Shown: positions 1 through 10,373, counted from the first letter of the stretch. The stretch is 64,000 bases of DNA from Lachnospiraceae bacterium (GCA_910575445.1 CAJTFW010000002.1:62001-126000), one strand, 5' to 3'. The notes: generated by a model not told the origin, from the letters alone. Translations and numbers: made by a program.

Positions 1-1
1 G

Positions 2-655
2 ATTAATGAGAAAGAAATCTATCCGTTAGAATCTACAAATGAACATATGATTGCTTTTCAAAACCAGTATAAATTAAAAGATAAATTTGTCATTATGTAT
101 TCTGGAAATATTGGCTTATACTATGATCTTGAAAATTTATTAAAAGTAATCCAAAAATTTAAACCTGGTACAAAAACTACAGATGGTAAAGAAGTTATCT
201 TTGCTTTTGTTGGAGCAGGAGCTGTTTTAAATCAATTAGTGCTTTATGCAAAACAACATTATATGGATAATGTTGTATTTATTCCATATCAAAAAAAAGA
301 AGATTTGATTTACAGTCTAAATGCTGCGGATCTCCACTGGTGTGTCAATGCAAAAGGGATGAAAGGTGTTTCTTGTCCTTCTAAAGCATATGGCATTATG
401 GGTGTGGGGAAACCAATAATTGGGGTTCTTGAAAAAGGTACAGAAGTCCGAACTCTTATTGAAGAATGTAATTGTGGTAAGTGTTGTGAACCTGGTGATT
501 ATGTTGAAGTTGCTAATATTCTTCATTGGTATATAGAACATGCAAACACTAACAAAGTAAAACAAATGGGTGAAAATGGTAGAGCTTATCTGGAAAAAAA
601 TCTGACGAAAAATGTTAGTATTGAAAAATATATAAATGCCTTACTTAGTATATAA
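2..655 (+). CDS. Family 4 glycosyltransferase, C-terminal part (5' end outside window)
   Basis: This is the C-terminal part of a cytoplasmic GT-B glycosyltransferase resembling the WbuB/WcaI group, which adds a sugar to a lipid-linked glycan. The frame is open from base 2 (INEKEIYPLE...), before the first in-frame ATG at 47, so the real start lies upstream of the window. The segment VIMYSGNIGLYYDLENL is the usual start of the C-terminal Rossmann domain in this group, and PSKAYGIMGVGKPIIGV is the nucleotide-sugar binding region. It is followed by 148 bp without a gene, in which I see nothing, then by the epimerase at 804. Acceptor and donor cannot be told from sequence. Confidence 0.85.
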   Translation: MNEKEIYPLESTNEHMIAFQNQYKLKDKFVIMYSGNIGLYYDLENLLKVIQKFKPGTKTTDGKEVIFAFVGAGAVLNQLVLYAKQHYMDNVVFIPYQKKEDLIYSLNAADLHWCVNAKGMKGVSCPSKAYGIMGVGKPIIGVLEKGTEVRTLIEECNCGKCCEPGDYVEVANILHWYIEHANTNKVKQMGENGRAYLEKNLTKNVSIEKYINALLSI

Positions 656-803
656 AAGTATATTTACTCTGATAAGCATTGAAGAAACATCCTTTTAGAA
701 CTAAAAATAAATAAAAGATATACATATAGAACAAAAGAACAATATAACTAAGCAAGTAAGAAGTTTATAAAAAATAATAACAACTTTTATTAAGGAAAAG
801 ATT

Positions 804-1772
804 ATGAATAGAGTACTATTAACTGGGGCCTCTGGATTTATTGGTACAAATCTAGTGGAAGACTTAATTTCTAAAGGATATGAAGTTTGTAATATTGATA
901 TTAAGCCTCCTCAAGTTTCTAAACGAAATAATATCTGGAAAAATGTAGATATTACAGATTATTTATCTTTTGAAAAGGCAATCTTGGATTTTAAACCAGA
1001 TTATGTGATTCATCTTGCAGCCCGTACGGACCTTGATGGCAAAACATTAGAAGACTATTCAGCCAATATTGTTGGTGTAGAGAACTTGATGAAAATTATC
1101 CATAAAATCCCAAATTTAAAGAAGATTATTATTACTTCTTCAAAATTTGTAACTAAAAATGGATATCAGATAAAAAATCAACATGATTTTTGCCCGCATA
1201 CAAAGTATGGAGAAAGTAAAGTTGAAACTGAAATAAGAGTATGGAAAGATAAACCGCAGTGTGATTGGTGTATTATCCGACCTACATCTATTTGGGGGCC
1301 ATGGTTTGGTGTGCCATACCGCAATTTCTTTGATATGGTTATGCGCAAGATGTACTTTCATATAGGCCACATTAAATGTTACAAGACATATGGCTACATT
1401 GGAAATACAGTCTATCAAATCGAGCAGCTTCTTTTTCATGAAACACTAGATGAAGATAATAAAGTTTTTTACATTGGCGATGAACCTGTGTATGAGATTA
1501 ACGATTGGGCAGATGAAATTGCAAATGAACTTGGATTTAAAATACCAATTATGCCTGTATGGTTTGTAAAATGTCTTGCTAAATTTGGTGATTTTCTTGG
1601 GGTGTTTGGTATTCATTTTCCTATGCAATCATTTCGTTTTGAAAATATGACTAATGATGGAATCAATGATATGAATAATACATATAAGATTGCACCAGAA
1701 GTACCATATACAAGATTAGAAGGCACAAGAATAACACTTAATTGGATTAAAAAATATGAAAAAGGAAAATAA
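804..1772 (+). CDS. NAD-dependent epimerase/dehydratase (extended SDR)
   Basis: This is an extended short-chain dehydrogenase/reductase acting on a nucleotide sugar. The N-terminal NAD(P) site reads GASGFIG (residues 8-14). TSS at 111-113 and YGESK at 135-139 supply the Ser, Tyr and Lys of the catalytic triad. Its 322 residues are normal for the family. A clear AAGGAAAAG ribosome site precedes the ATG, and the gene leads directly into the glycosyltransferase at 1787. The C-terminal substrate domain is not typical of GalE or RmlB as far as I can judge, so substrate and product are left open. It probably makes a locus-specific sugar for locus A. Confidence 0.85.
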   Translation: MNRVLLTGASGFIGTNLVEDLISKGYEVCNIDIKPPQVSKRNNIWKNVDITDYLSFEKAILDFKPDYVIHLAARTDLDGKTLEDYSANIVGVENLMKIIHKIPNLKKIIITSSKFVTKNGYQIKNQHDFCPHTKYGESKVETEIRVWKDKPQCDWCIIRPTSIWGPWFGVPYRNFFDMVMRKMYFHIGHIKCYKTYGYIGNTVYQIEQLLFHETLDEDNKVFYIGDEPVYEINDWADEIANELGFKIPIMPVWFVKCLAKFGDFLGVFGIHFPMQSFRFENMTNDGINDMNNTYKIAPEVPYTRLEGTRITLNWIKKYEKGK

Positions 1773-1786
1773 TTAGGAGCATAAGA

Positions 1787-2970
1787 ATGATAAACCAATC
1801 CTTAATTAATTTAATAAATCCGAAATCCAATAGTACGATCATGATTTATGATGTTCATGCAAGTGAATCAGGCGCATTGGCTATTCTGGATGACTTGTAT
1901 AATCAAATTAAGGTATATAAAGATAAAACTGTTAAATGGATTTTTATAGTAAGTATTCCCAACTATAAAGAAACAAAAAATATTGTAGTGAAACGTTTTC
2001 CATGGGTAAAAAAAAATTGGGGGTATCGTTATTATTTTGACAATGTAACAACAAGAAAATTATTGCATAAATTTAAGCCAGACCAAGTATTTTCTCTACA
2101 AAATAAAGGAATTTCTTTTTACCATAATCGTCAATTAGTTTATCTTCATCTTCCTTTTATTCTGACGGACCACAAATTTAATATTAGAGTAGACGGGAAA
2201 AAACTGTGGCTGTATCAGAATGTAGTAAGTAAATATATTTTTCGCTCTTTACGAAAAGTAGATATGACAATAGTTCAAACACAATGGATGAAAACTGCAT
2301 TGATAGAAAAAGCTGGCATAAAAACTGATAAGGTGATTATACAACAACCAGATATTAGAGGCAATTCAATTGGTGCATTTGAAGATATAGAAGCAAATAG
2401 AAGAAGATTTTTTTATCCAGCGACAGCATTTACATATAAAAATCACATGACAGCACTAAAAGCTATAAAATATGCTCAGGATAAGGGATTATCTGATTAT
2501 GAAGTGATTTTCACAATACAACCAAATGAGAATGATTATACAAAACAGCTTTTTGAGTATAGTCAAAAAAATAACTTAAATGTCCAGTTTAGTGGTCCAA
2601 TATCAAGAAAAGAAGTGTTCAAAATGTATACAAAAAGTATCTTATTATTTCCATCTTACGTAGAATCATTTGGACTTCCATTGTTAGAAGCAAGAATGAG
2701 TGCTTCTCCAGTAATTGCAAGCGATACACCATTTAGCCATGAGATATTGGATGGGTATCAAAAGGTTATTTTTTGTGGTGAACAAGATTACAAAGCTATA
2801 GGAGAAGCGATATTGAAGCAAAGCTTATTGAATAATATGACCCCATTTTAAATGTAAGTTCCATAAAACATATTAGAATAAAAGAACAAATGGGAAAAAA
2901 TTATAATATAAAATCTGTTGCAAAAAATTATACAACACATCTATATCAATGCTTTAGAAGCATAAAATAA
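1787..2970 (+). CDS. Family 4/1 glycosyltransferase, frameshifted near its 3' end
   Basis: This is a GT-B glycosyltransferase. The C-terminal domain carries the donor-binding segment SFGLPLLEARMSASPVIASD (E-x7-E type), preceded by FPATAFTYKNHMTALKA. The open frame stops at 2851 after 354 residues. Reading continues in the -1 frame from about 2836 as YDPILNVSSIKHIRIKEQ... for roughly 45 more residues to a TAA at 2970, nine bases before the next gene. That tail resembles the normal last helices of such enzymes, so I read the locus as one gene with a one-base deletion around 2836. The core catalytic region is intact, so the shortened protein could still work. No homopolymer lies at the site, so this is not an obvious phase-variation switch. 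Confidence 0.75.
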
Positions 2971-2978
2971 GAAAACAT

Positions 2979-4415
2979 ATGAATTCATCACTAAAAATAA
3001 AAAGGGAAAATATTATAAGTATTTTATTCTTATTGTGTGAGTGTTTAGGAATTGGAATTTTTTCTATATTTATAAAAAATTCCAATATACAAAAAATCAT
3101 GATTTCTATAGGAATTATGGCACTATTATGCATGATATGTTCTATATATGCTGTATATCGTTTGAATAGAAAAATAGAGAATATATTTTTGCTTTTCATT
3201 CTATTTGCATATCTGTTTTCATTTGGGCAATGTATTATGGCAATTGGAGGATTAGAGTTACAAAATGCAGTATTTAGTTTAAGTAGAGGTTTCTTTACCT
3301 CTAAAGAAATACTTGACACATCGCTATTTGTATTTATAAGTATTGCTGTAACTTGTATAGGGTACTGCCTAAGTGTAGACTTTGTAAATTCTAGTTTTCA
3401 TAATGATTCTAATATGATTAAAAACTGTTATAAAAGTAAAAAACATAAAATTGTAAAAGTGGGATGGATTCTTTGTGTCATAAGTATAATTCCAACATTA
3501 AGTTTATTATGCTCAGATATTATAACAGTATCAACCTTTGGATATGAAGCATCACTAGTAAAAGTTACAGGTATTTTAAAAATATTTTCTTTGATAAGTG
3601 GACTTTTTGTAAGTTCTATATTGATGTTATATACGTATGAAGAACGCCATAGAACATTAGTATATACAATAATTATAGGTTATTTTATACTTCAGATGGC
3701 TGGTGGAAGTCGAATCGAGATATTCCGCCTAGCTGTTATTTGCCTTGTAATATCAGGGATGTATAGAAAAGAATTAAATAGAAGAAAATGGATATACATT
3801 ATTGTATTAGGAATGGTTGGTATATTTGCACTATCACTGGTTTCAAATATACGCAATTATATTTATCTTTCAGATGACATTGGTGAACTTATAAAAAAAG
3901 CAATCCAAAATCTTTGGGAAAATAATTTTATAGTTGCTGCTATAAATGAAATGGGAAACACACAGCTAATTAATACTTTAGTTTATACAAAATGTCCTAG
4001 TGAAGTCCCATATCAATACGGATTATCATTTTTAAAAATGATATGGGGCATAATTCCTAATTTTATTGGAAGTGCATACACAGGATATATTGGAGTAGAT
4101 ATTACTTTTTCACCGCTTTATACTGTTACCTCAGCTGGCATGGGTGCATCATACATTTCCGAAGGATACTGGAATTTTGGTTATTTTTCAATAGCCTACT
4201 TTATATTGTTTGGAATATTTTGGGGATGGATAGTGAAAAAATTTAACGAAGCTTGTAAGGGGAAATTGCTGAATCCAGAAAACATATTTGTAATTATATA
4301 TGTAATGTATTATATGGTTTTTTTGGTGAGAAGTGAGTCCCTTGGATTCGGAAGAAGTTTTGTTTATTATGCACTTATACCATACTTATTGTGCAAGATT
4401 AATGGAAAGAGATAA
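2979..4415 (+). CDS. wzy: O-antigen-type repeat-unit polymerase (Wzy)
   Basis: This integral membrane protein of 478 residues has about a dozen hydrophobic segments throughout and a larger extracytoplasmic part at about residues 300-390, the layout of Wzy polymerases. The motif AGGSRIEIFRL (about 240-250) matches the conserved region of the oligosaccharide repeat-unit polymerase group. Such proteins link lipid-borne repeat units into a chain on the outer face of the membrane. Sequence conservation in Wzy is very low, so the call rests on topology and on the flippase that follows. It ends at 4415, 19 bp before the flippase start. Confidence 0.75.
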   Translation: MNSSLKIKRENIISILFLLCECLGIGIFSIFIKNSNIQKIMISIGIMALLCMICSIYAVYRLNRKIENIFLLFILFAYLFSFGQCIMAIGGLELQNAVFSLSRGFFTSKEILDTSLFVFISIAVTCIGYCLSVDFVNSSFHNDSNMIKNCYKSKKHKIVKVGWILCVISIIPTLSLLCSDIITVSTFGYEASLVKVTGILKIFSLISGLFVSSILMLYTYEERHRTLVYTIIIGYFILQMAGGSRIEIFRLAVICLVISGMYRKELNRRKWIYIIVLGMVGIFALSLVSNIRNYIYLSDDIGELIKKAIQNLWENNFIVAAINEMGNTQLINTLVYTKCPSEVPYQYGLSFLKMIWGIIPNFIGSAYTGYIGVDITFSPLYTVTSAGMGASYISEGYWNFGYFSIAYFILFGIFWGWIVKKFNEACKGKLLNPENIFVIIYVMYYMVFLVRSESLGFGRSFVYYALIPYLLCKINGKR

Positions 4416-4434
4416 TTGTTTTGAGAGAGAAAAT

Positions 4435-5868
4435 ATGAAGCAGAAATCATTAGGAGTAAATGCAATATTAAATGGAATCAAACAATGTTGTTCTATCTTA
4501 TTTCCATTAGTTACATTTCCTTATGTGTCTCGAATATTAGGTAATGGCGGATATGGAAAATATAGCTTTTCTTTTTCCATAACAAATTATTTTATACTTT
4601 TTGCAGCTCTTGGCATTTATACCTATGCTGTTCGTGAAGGTGCCAAAATAAGAAATGAGCAAAATAAGATAAATAAATTCTGCTCACAAGTCTTTTCAAT
4701 TAATGTATGTTCGTCAATTATTTCTTTGTTGTTGCTGTTTTGTCTAGTTTTTATATCACCCAAATTAGGAGACTATAAGTCTTATATTTTTATTCAAAGT
4801 ACAGCAATTATAATGACTTTACTAGGAACTGATTGGGTAAATGGAATTTATGAAGATTATTTTTATATAACAATTCGATATATTATTGTTCAACTTCTTT
4901 GCCTTATTGCAATGTTTTCTTTTGTAAAAACATCGGATGATATTATTTCTTATTGTATTATTGCAGTCTTAGCAACAAATGGAGGAAATTTTATTAATAT
5001 TATTTATGTTAAAAGATATGTGAAAATCAAATTTACATTTCATATGAACCTTAAAGAACATTTGATACCATTATTGATATTATTTGTAAATTCTATAGCA
5101 ATATCCATTTATGTAAATTCTGATATTACTATTTTGGGGTTCTTTGAAAATGATGTTCAAGTAGGCATTTATAGTTTTTCCTCAAAAATATACAACTTAT
5201 TAAAACAATTGATCAATGCAATTATTGTGGTATCTGTCCCACGCATAGCTTTTATTATAAAAAATAAACCTGAAGAATACCAATTGTATATGAACAAAAT
5301 TTTTGCAGTATTAAATATAATTTTATTACCTATTACTATAGGTATGTTTTTAATGAGTGATTCCATAATATTGCTTGCTGGTGGCAATCAATATATAAAT
5401 GGTAATATGGCTCTTAAAATTTTAAGTATTGCCACGCTATTTGCTATATATGCTTCTCTTTTTACAAATTGTGTATTAATAGTCAATCGAAAAGAAAAAA
5501 AATGCTTACAAGCAACAGTATGTTCTTCAATAACAAATGTTGCTCTCAATTTTTTATTTATACCTTACATAGGGATGATTGGAGCAGCTATTACAACATG
5601 CATAGCTGAAATTATAAATTGCTTTATGCAAATTACATTTTCTAAACATTATTTTTACTGGAAAACGATAGATTTTCGTTCAAGTTGGTCATGCATAATA
5701 GGAAGTATTTTTGTAGCAATAATTTGTGTTACTTGTAATTTGATATTTGAAACATCGTTAAGCCAAATGATATCAGCACTCATAGTTTCAAGTATTACCT
5801 ATGGGGTAATTTTATTCATAATGAAAAATCCTTATGTTAAGGATTTAATAAAAACTATAAAATTGTAG
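4435..5868 (+). CDS. wzx: Polysaccharide flippase (Wzx)
   Basis: This is a multi-span MOP-superfamily exporter that moves undecaprenyl-linked repeat units across the membrane. The N-terminus SILFPLVTFPYVSRILG.GGYGKYSFS is the hallmark first segment of Wzx, and about 12-14 hydrophobic helices follow. An upstream in-frame ATG at 4333 would overlap the polymerase by 83 bp. I chose the ATG at 4435 because a GAGAGA ribosome site lies just before it and the family consensus starts there, giving 477 residues. With the preceding gene it forms the Wzx/Wzy pair of locus A. Confidence 0.9.
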   Translation: MKQKSLGVNAILNGIKQCCSILFPLVTFPYVSRILGNGGYGKYSFSFSITNYFILFAALGIYTYAVREGAKIRNEQNKINKFCSQVFSINVCSSIISLLLLFCLVFISPKLGDYKSYIFIQSTAIIMTLLGTDWVNGIYEDYFYITIRYIIVQLLCLIAMFSFVKTSDDIISYCIIAVLATNGGNFINIIYVKRYVKIKFTFHMNLKEHLIPLLILFVNSIAISIYVNSDITILGFFENDVQVGIYSFSSKIYNLLKQLINAIIVVSVPRIAFIIKNKPEEYQLYMNKIFAVLNIILLPITIGMFLMSDSIILLAGGNQYINGNMALKILSIATLFAIYASLFTNCVLIVNRKEKKCLQATVCSSITNVALNFLFIPYIGMIGAAITTCIAEIINCFMQITFSKHYFYWKTIDFRSSWSCIIGSIFVAIICVTCNLIFETSLSQMISALIVSSITYGVILFIMKNPYVKDLIKTIKL

Positions 5869-5888
5869 AAGCTAAGAAAAGGGATTTT

Positions 5889-6839
5889 ATGAAAAAGAAA
5901 ATATCAGTTGTAATGGCTACTTATAATGGACAAAAATATGTACTTGAACAAATGGAGTCCTTAAGAAATCAAACGATGTGTATAGATGAAGTAATTATTA
6001 TGGATGATTGTTCTGAAGACCAAACATCACAAATTATTAATCATTACATTAAACAATATAATTTAATATCCTGGAAATTAATTCAGAATAACACCAATCA
6101 AGGATGGAAAAAAAATTTCAAATTAGGGTTTGATATCTCAACCGGAGATTATATCTTTCCATGTGATCAAGATGATATTTGGAGTCTGGATAAAGTTGAA
6201 AAAATGATTACATGTATGGAAAAAAATAAAAATCTTAAATTACTAGCAGGAAATTATCGAACTTTTTTCTCGGAAAATGATGTTGGAAGCGGAAGTAAAC
6301 GATATGCTTCTAGAAGTAAACACATGAAATCAGATGGGAGTCTAGAAATTTATGGAATTGATCCGAAGTGGGCATACATAAATAGACCTGGTTGTGTCTT
6401 TTGCTTTACCAGAATATTTTATGATTCAATTAAAGAAGAATGGAATGTGCAATACTCACATGATGCAATTCTTTGGCGATTTGCTCGTATGGACAATGCA
6501 ATGGGAATTCTAAATTATCCTATTATAAATTTTCGAAGACATGGTGATAACGCAACAAGTGAAGAAAATAGAACAAAGGAAAGCAGGATAAAAACCTTTG
6601 ATGATTATATTTATTTTCATAAAATCGCCATTGATAGAGTAAAGACAGAGAAAGATAAAATAATTCTTAACAAAGGGATTAAATTTCTAAAAGAAAGAAA
6701 AAGATTCTTTTTAACTGGTAATTTATTGATATGGAGCAAATTATTTTTATTCTATCAACCTTATTATTTAACTCTCAAAGGTTGCTTGGGAGATTTATAT
6801 TTTGTATATGGAGGAGCAAAATGGAACAAGAAATATTAA
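5889..6839 (+). CDS. Family 2 glycosyltransferase (rhamnosyltransferase-like)
   Basis: This is a GT-A fold enzyme that transfers a sugar from a nucleotide donor to the growing repeat unit in the cytoplasm. It begins ISVVMATYNGQKYVLEQMES and has an IIMDD.S.D loop at about 37-44. The metal-binding CDQDDIW at 92-98 is the form typical of rhamnosyltransferase-like members. H..NATSEE near residue 220 fits the acceptor side. A GGGATTTT ribosome site precedes the start. The last 19 bases overlap the LicD start at 6821, suggesting translational coupling. Confidence 0.9.
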   Translation: MKKKISVVMATYNGQKYVLEQMESLRNQTMCIDEVIIMDDCSEDQTSQIINHYIKQYNLISWKLIQNNTNQGWKKNFKLGFDISTGDYIFPCDQDDIWSLDKVEKMITCMEKNKNLKLLAGNYRTFFSENDVGSGSKRYASRSKHMKSDGSLEIYGIDPKWAYINRPGCVFCFTRIFYDSIKEEWNVQYSHDAILWRFARMDNAMGILNYPIINFRRHGDNATSEENRTKESRIKTFDDYIYFHKIAIDRVKTEKDKIILNKGIKFLKERKRFFLTGNLLIWSKLFLFYQPYYLTLKGCLGDLYFVYGGAKWNKKY

Positions 6840-7651
6840 GGAAAGTTCAGTTAATTCAATTGGCGATGGCAAAAGAAGTAAAACGTATATGCACCAAATA
6901 TAAAATAAAATATTTTTTAGATGCTGGAACACTTTTAGGAGCAGTTCGACATAAAGGTTTTATCCCTTGGGATGATGACTTAGATATAGGAATGTTAAGA
7001 AGCGAATATGAACGGTTTCTTAACATTGCTTCAAAAGAATTAGATAAACAATATTTTTTACAGACATGGAAAAATGATGATGGATTCCCCTATGGATTTG
7101 CCAAAATAAGAAAAAAAGATACTCTCTATATTGAAACTATAGATCAAAAGACAAAAGGACACAAGGAAATATGGATTGATATATTTCCATATGATGTTTT
7201 TCCCGATTCTACTTTAGAGCAAAAACACCAAGGTAAAAAAATCATGCGTTATCGTTATGAAATGATGATGAAAGTAGGAATGGTTCCATGGGCAAGACAT
7301 AAAAACATAATTAAGAAAATTTTAGTATTTATCAAATACATTCCATATATTTTACTTGGGAAACTTTATTCTAGAGAACAGGTGATTTGTAAAGCAGAAA
7401 AAACTATGCAACAGTTTAATAAAACAACAACATCATACATATATCCACAAGGTGGAGGTATTAAATATGGTAAATGGATTATTCCTATTAGGTGTATTGA
7501 GACATTAATGATGATGCCTTTTGAAGATGACGAATTTTTAGTACCAGCAGGATATAATGAGTATCTCACACTTTGTTATGGTGATTATATGGAACTTCCT
7601 CCTCCTGAAAAACGAGGGAATTGGCATCAGATTATAGAAATTAAACTGTAA
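6821..7651 (+). CDS. licD: LicD-family phosphotransferase
   Basis: LicD proteins attach phosphocholine, or another phospho-alcohol, from a CDP-activated donor to a sugar. The signature FLDAGTLLGAVRHKGFIPW followed by DDDLD (51-55) is present in full, so metal binding should be intact. The ATG at 6821 has the ribosome site GGAGGAG directly upstream, which decides the start over the in-frame ATG at 6731. This gives 276 residues. The next three genes (kinase fusion, LicC, choline-type transporter) supply exactly what a LicD needs, so phosphocholine is the likely group added to the locus A glycan. Confidence 0.9.
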   Translation: MEQEILRKVQLIQLAMAKEVKRICTKYKIKYFLDAGTLLGAVRHKGFIPWDDDLDIGMLRSEYERFLNIASKELDKQYFLQTWKNDDGFPYGFAKIRKKDTLYIETIDQKTKGHKEIWIDIFPYDVFPDSTLEQKHQGKKIMRYRYEMMMKVGMVPWARHKNIIKKILVFIKYIPYILLGKLYSREQVICKAEKTMQQFNKTTTSYIYPQGGGIKYGKWIIPIRCIETLMMMPFEDDEFLVPAGYNEYLTLCYGDYMELPPPEKRGNWHQIIEIKL

Positions 7652-7727
7652 CAGATATTATTTTTTTTAGATTAATGTTCAAAAAAGATAAGGCAAGTCT
7701 TAAAAATGAACGGAAAGGTAATATATA

Positions 7728-10373
7728 ATGTTAACCGAAAAAGAGTTTAATGTTTTAAACGCAATAAGGTCAGCAAATGTTCCACTAACTCAAAGAGAAT
7801 TAGTTGAAATCACAGGTTATTCTTTAGGCTCAATTAGTAAAATTTACAACACCATTCGGGATGCTGGATTTGTTAATGGAGATTATAAAATACTTGAAAA
7901 TGGATGGGCTGAATTAGAAAGATTTCGTGTAAATAACGCAATAATTCTTGCTGCTGGTATAACTACAGATACTAACCCAATTTCAAAAACGATACCCAAA
8001 GGACTATATATAGTAAAGGGAGAAATATTAATTGAAAGATTAATCAAGCAATTACAAGCAATTGGAATAAAACAAATTTATGTAGTTGTTGGATTCAGAA
8101 TGGAACAATTTTTCTATTTGGAAAAAAAATATGGAGTTTATCTAATTCCGAATACAACCTATATGACAAGGAATAATAATGGTTCCTTATATTGCGTTCG
8201 AGAGTTATTAGGAAATTCATATATCATTCCAAATGATGAGTATTTTACAGATAATGTATTTTCTCAATATGAATATAAATCTTATTATGCTACTGTCTAT
8301 ACAGATTCCAAAACAAAAGAATCTTTTGTTAAATTGGATGATAATAATAGAATTCTTAGGGTATATAAGGGTGGGAAATCTGGTTGGGTCATGCTTGGTC
8401 ATAGCTATCTATCAAAAGATTTTTCTCAGAATTATATTAAATGGTTAGAAGAAGTTTATAATCAATATGAAACTAAAAAATTATTCTGGGAAGAAATATT
8501 TTATCCGCATCTTAACTCGACACATTTTTATGCCAAAAAATACGATAAAGATGTAATTTATGAATTTGATGAATTAAATGAATTACAAGGTTTTGATAAT
8601 CAGTTTCTTAACAATATTAATTCTAATATTTACAAATTGATTTGTGAAATTTTTAATGCATCAAAAAATGAAATTACTGATATTAAACCCGAAAAAGAAA
8701 GCGATATTGATATTCTTTTTCGATTTAAAGTAAGGAATGACGAATTTGTTTTCCGGTACCCAAGCAAAGAATCCACAGAACTTATTAATTATGCGATTGA
8801 GGAAACAAATAATAAGATTTCCAAAATGTGTGGAGTAGATGAGAGTATAATTTATATGGATAGAAGAGGTTATAAAATTTCAATGGCATCTTCTAAATTG
8901 GACAAACTAGATAGAGACAAGTGCATTTTACTTTTAAAAAGACTTCAAGATAAACATATATCTACTGTCCATAGTTTTGATTATCGAGAACGAATTCGGA
9001 ATTTATTCCAGTATTTTAATGATAATCAGCTTTTAAGAATATCACAATTTGATAATCTAAAAGAAAAGATTTTTACATTGTTAACATTAATTGAAAATGA
9101 TAAATGGAGAAAAGAATTTAGTCATAATAATATTTCTAGTACTAAATTTCGATTTTGCAATGCCAATATTGTTCTAATAGATTGGTGTTTTTCTGGTTTA
9201 AATGATATTGGATACGATATTGCAGCCTTAGCTAGTATATTCTCTGAAAAAAATGAACTTGATGAAGCTATAATATCAGAATTTCTGAACATTACTCCTG
9301 AAGTGAAATGCCATCTATATAGCTGTCTGGCTGTATCTAGTTATTATAAATTTTTATTAGGTATTTATTATTCTGATACAGAGAATGAGTTTTCTAATAA
9401 CCTTTATGAAAATTGGAAATTAACAAATGTTTATTTAAAAAAGTCTGAAGACTTATTTGCTCAAAAATACAATAAATACTTAACAAATGAACAAATAAAA
9501 TATATAGAATGTAAAATCCGTGAGCAATTTGTAAATTTATATCCTCTTTCAGGTGGAGTAACCAACACTACATATAGAATGATTACAAAATCAGGAAAAA
9601 AATATTCGCTTAGAATTCCTGGAATAGGAACCAATGATTACATTAATCGGAAAGACGAAATGATTAACATTTCAACCATAGATTCGTTAGGAATTATACC
9701 TAAAGTTACATGTGCTGATCCCAAAACTGGTGTATTGATTATGGACTATTTGGAAAATAGTCAAACTTGCTCTATGGAAGATGTATACAATGTAAAATCA
9801 TTGCAACGCATTTGTAGGCTTTTGTATATAGTACACACTTCAGAAAAAGTATTTAATAATGAATTTGATATTCCAAAAAACCAAAACATGTATAAAGAAC
9901 ATTTTAAGATTTTAGGTGGTAAATCTCCTGAAGTACTTCAACAAGAAGAAAAGAGAATGGATATATGGATGTCTTATTTATTCCTTACTTATCCAAAAGA
10001 AATTGTTACGTGTCATGGTGATCCTAAGTTAAATAATTTTTTGAAAAAAGGAATGAAACTTTACTTAATTGACTGGGAATATTCAGGAATGGCAGATTGT
10101 TATTTCGAACTAGCAAGTTTTTCTCTTGTAAATAATTTGACCGAAAATGAAGAAAAAATGTTTTTGGAATGTTATTGTCAAGTATCGGGAATGCAATTTG
10201 ATAGAGAAAAGTTTTTGCTTTATAAATTTGCAACTGACTATTTATGGATTTATTGGCACCTTATAAAGTGTCAGCAGAAATCTATGGTTGAATATAATGA
10301 GATGAGTTGGAAAAAACGTTTGAAAAGAGTGAAAAAAATACTAGATATATTGGAAATGGAGCATAAAACATGA
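7728..10373 (+). CDS. Winged-helix / nucleotidyltransferase-like / two choline-kinase-like domains, fusion protein
   Basis: This 881-residue protein has four modules. Residues 1-65 form a winged helix-turn-helix (LTEKEFNVLNAI...TQRELVEITGYSLGSISK). Residues 70-295 are a LicC-like nucleotidyltransferase fold. Residues 300-590 and 600-880 are two LicA/APH-type kinase domains. The last kinase is canonical: CHGDPKLNN (762-770) with D765, and LIDWEYSG with D782. The first kinase has SHNN at 465-468 where HGD/HND is expected, so the catalytic Asp is missing, though IDW with D485 remains. The nucleotidyltransferase segment reads AAGITTDTNPISKTIPKG and lacks the G-x-G-x-R loop. I infer choline kinase activity from the last domain and sensing or regulatory roles for the degenerate ones. 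Its stop overlaps licC by four bases. Confidence 0.85.
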   Translation: MLTEKEFNVLNAIRSANVPLTQRELVEITGYSLGSISKIYNTIRDAGFVNGDYKILENGWAELERFRVNNAIILAAGITTDTNPISKTIPKGLYIVKGEILIERLIKQLQAIGIKQIYVVVGFRMEQFFYLEKKYGVYLIPNTTYMTRNNNGSLYCVRELLGNSYIIPNDEYFTDNVFSQYEYKSYYATVYTDSKTKESFVKLDDNNRILRVYKGGKSGWVMLGHSYLSKDFSQNYIKWLEEVYNQYETKKLFWEEIFYPHLNSTHFYAKKYDKDVIYEFDELNELQGFDNQFLNNINSNIYKLICEIFNASKNEITDIKPEKESDIDILFRFKVRNDEFVFRYPSKESTELINYAIEETNNKISKMCGVDESIIYMDRRGYKISMASSKLDKLDRDKCILLLKRLQDKHISTVHSFDYRERIRNLFQYFNDNQLLRISQFDNLKEKIFTLLTLIENDKWRKEFSHNNISSTKFRFCNANIVLIDWCFSGLNDIGYDIAALASIFSEKNELDEAIISEFLNITPEVKCHLYSCLAVSSYYKFLLGIYYSDTENEFSNNLYENWKLTNVYLKKSEDLFAQKYNKYLTNEQIKYIECKIREQFVNLYPLSGGVTNTTYRMITKSGKKYSLRIPGIGTNDYINRKDEMINISTIDSLGIIPKVTCADPKTGVLIMDYLENSQTCSMEDVYNVKSLQRICRLLYIVHTSEKVFNNEFDIPKNQNMYKEHFKILGGKSPEVLQQEEKRMDIWMSYLFLTYPKEIVTCHGDPKLNNFLKKGMKLYLIDWEYSGMADCYFELASFSLVNNLTENEEKMFLECYCQVSGMQFDREKFLLYKFATDYLWIYWHLIKCQQKSMVEYNEMSWKKRLKRVKKILDILEMEHKT

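Noticed and set aside
317-565. Antisense frame opposite the first glycosyltransferase, and the many similar frames elsewhere
   Set aside because: They mirror real genes on the other strand, lack ribosome sites and encode low-complexity peptides without family motifs.
4333-4434. Extended N-terminus of the locus A flippase
   Set aside because: It would overlap wzy by 83 bp and lacks similarity to Wzx starts; the ATG at 4435 fits better.
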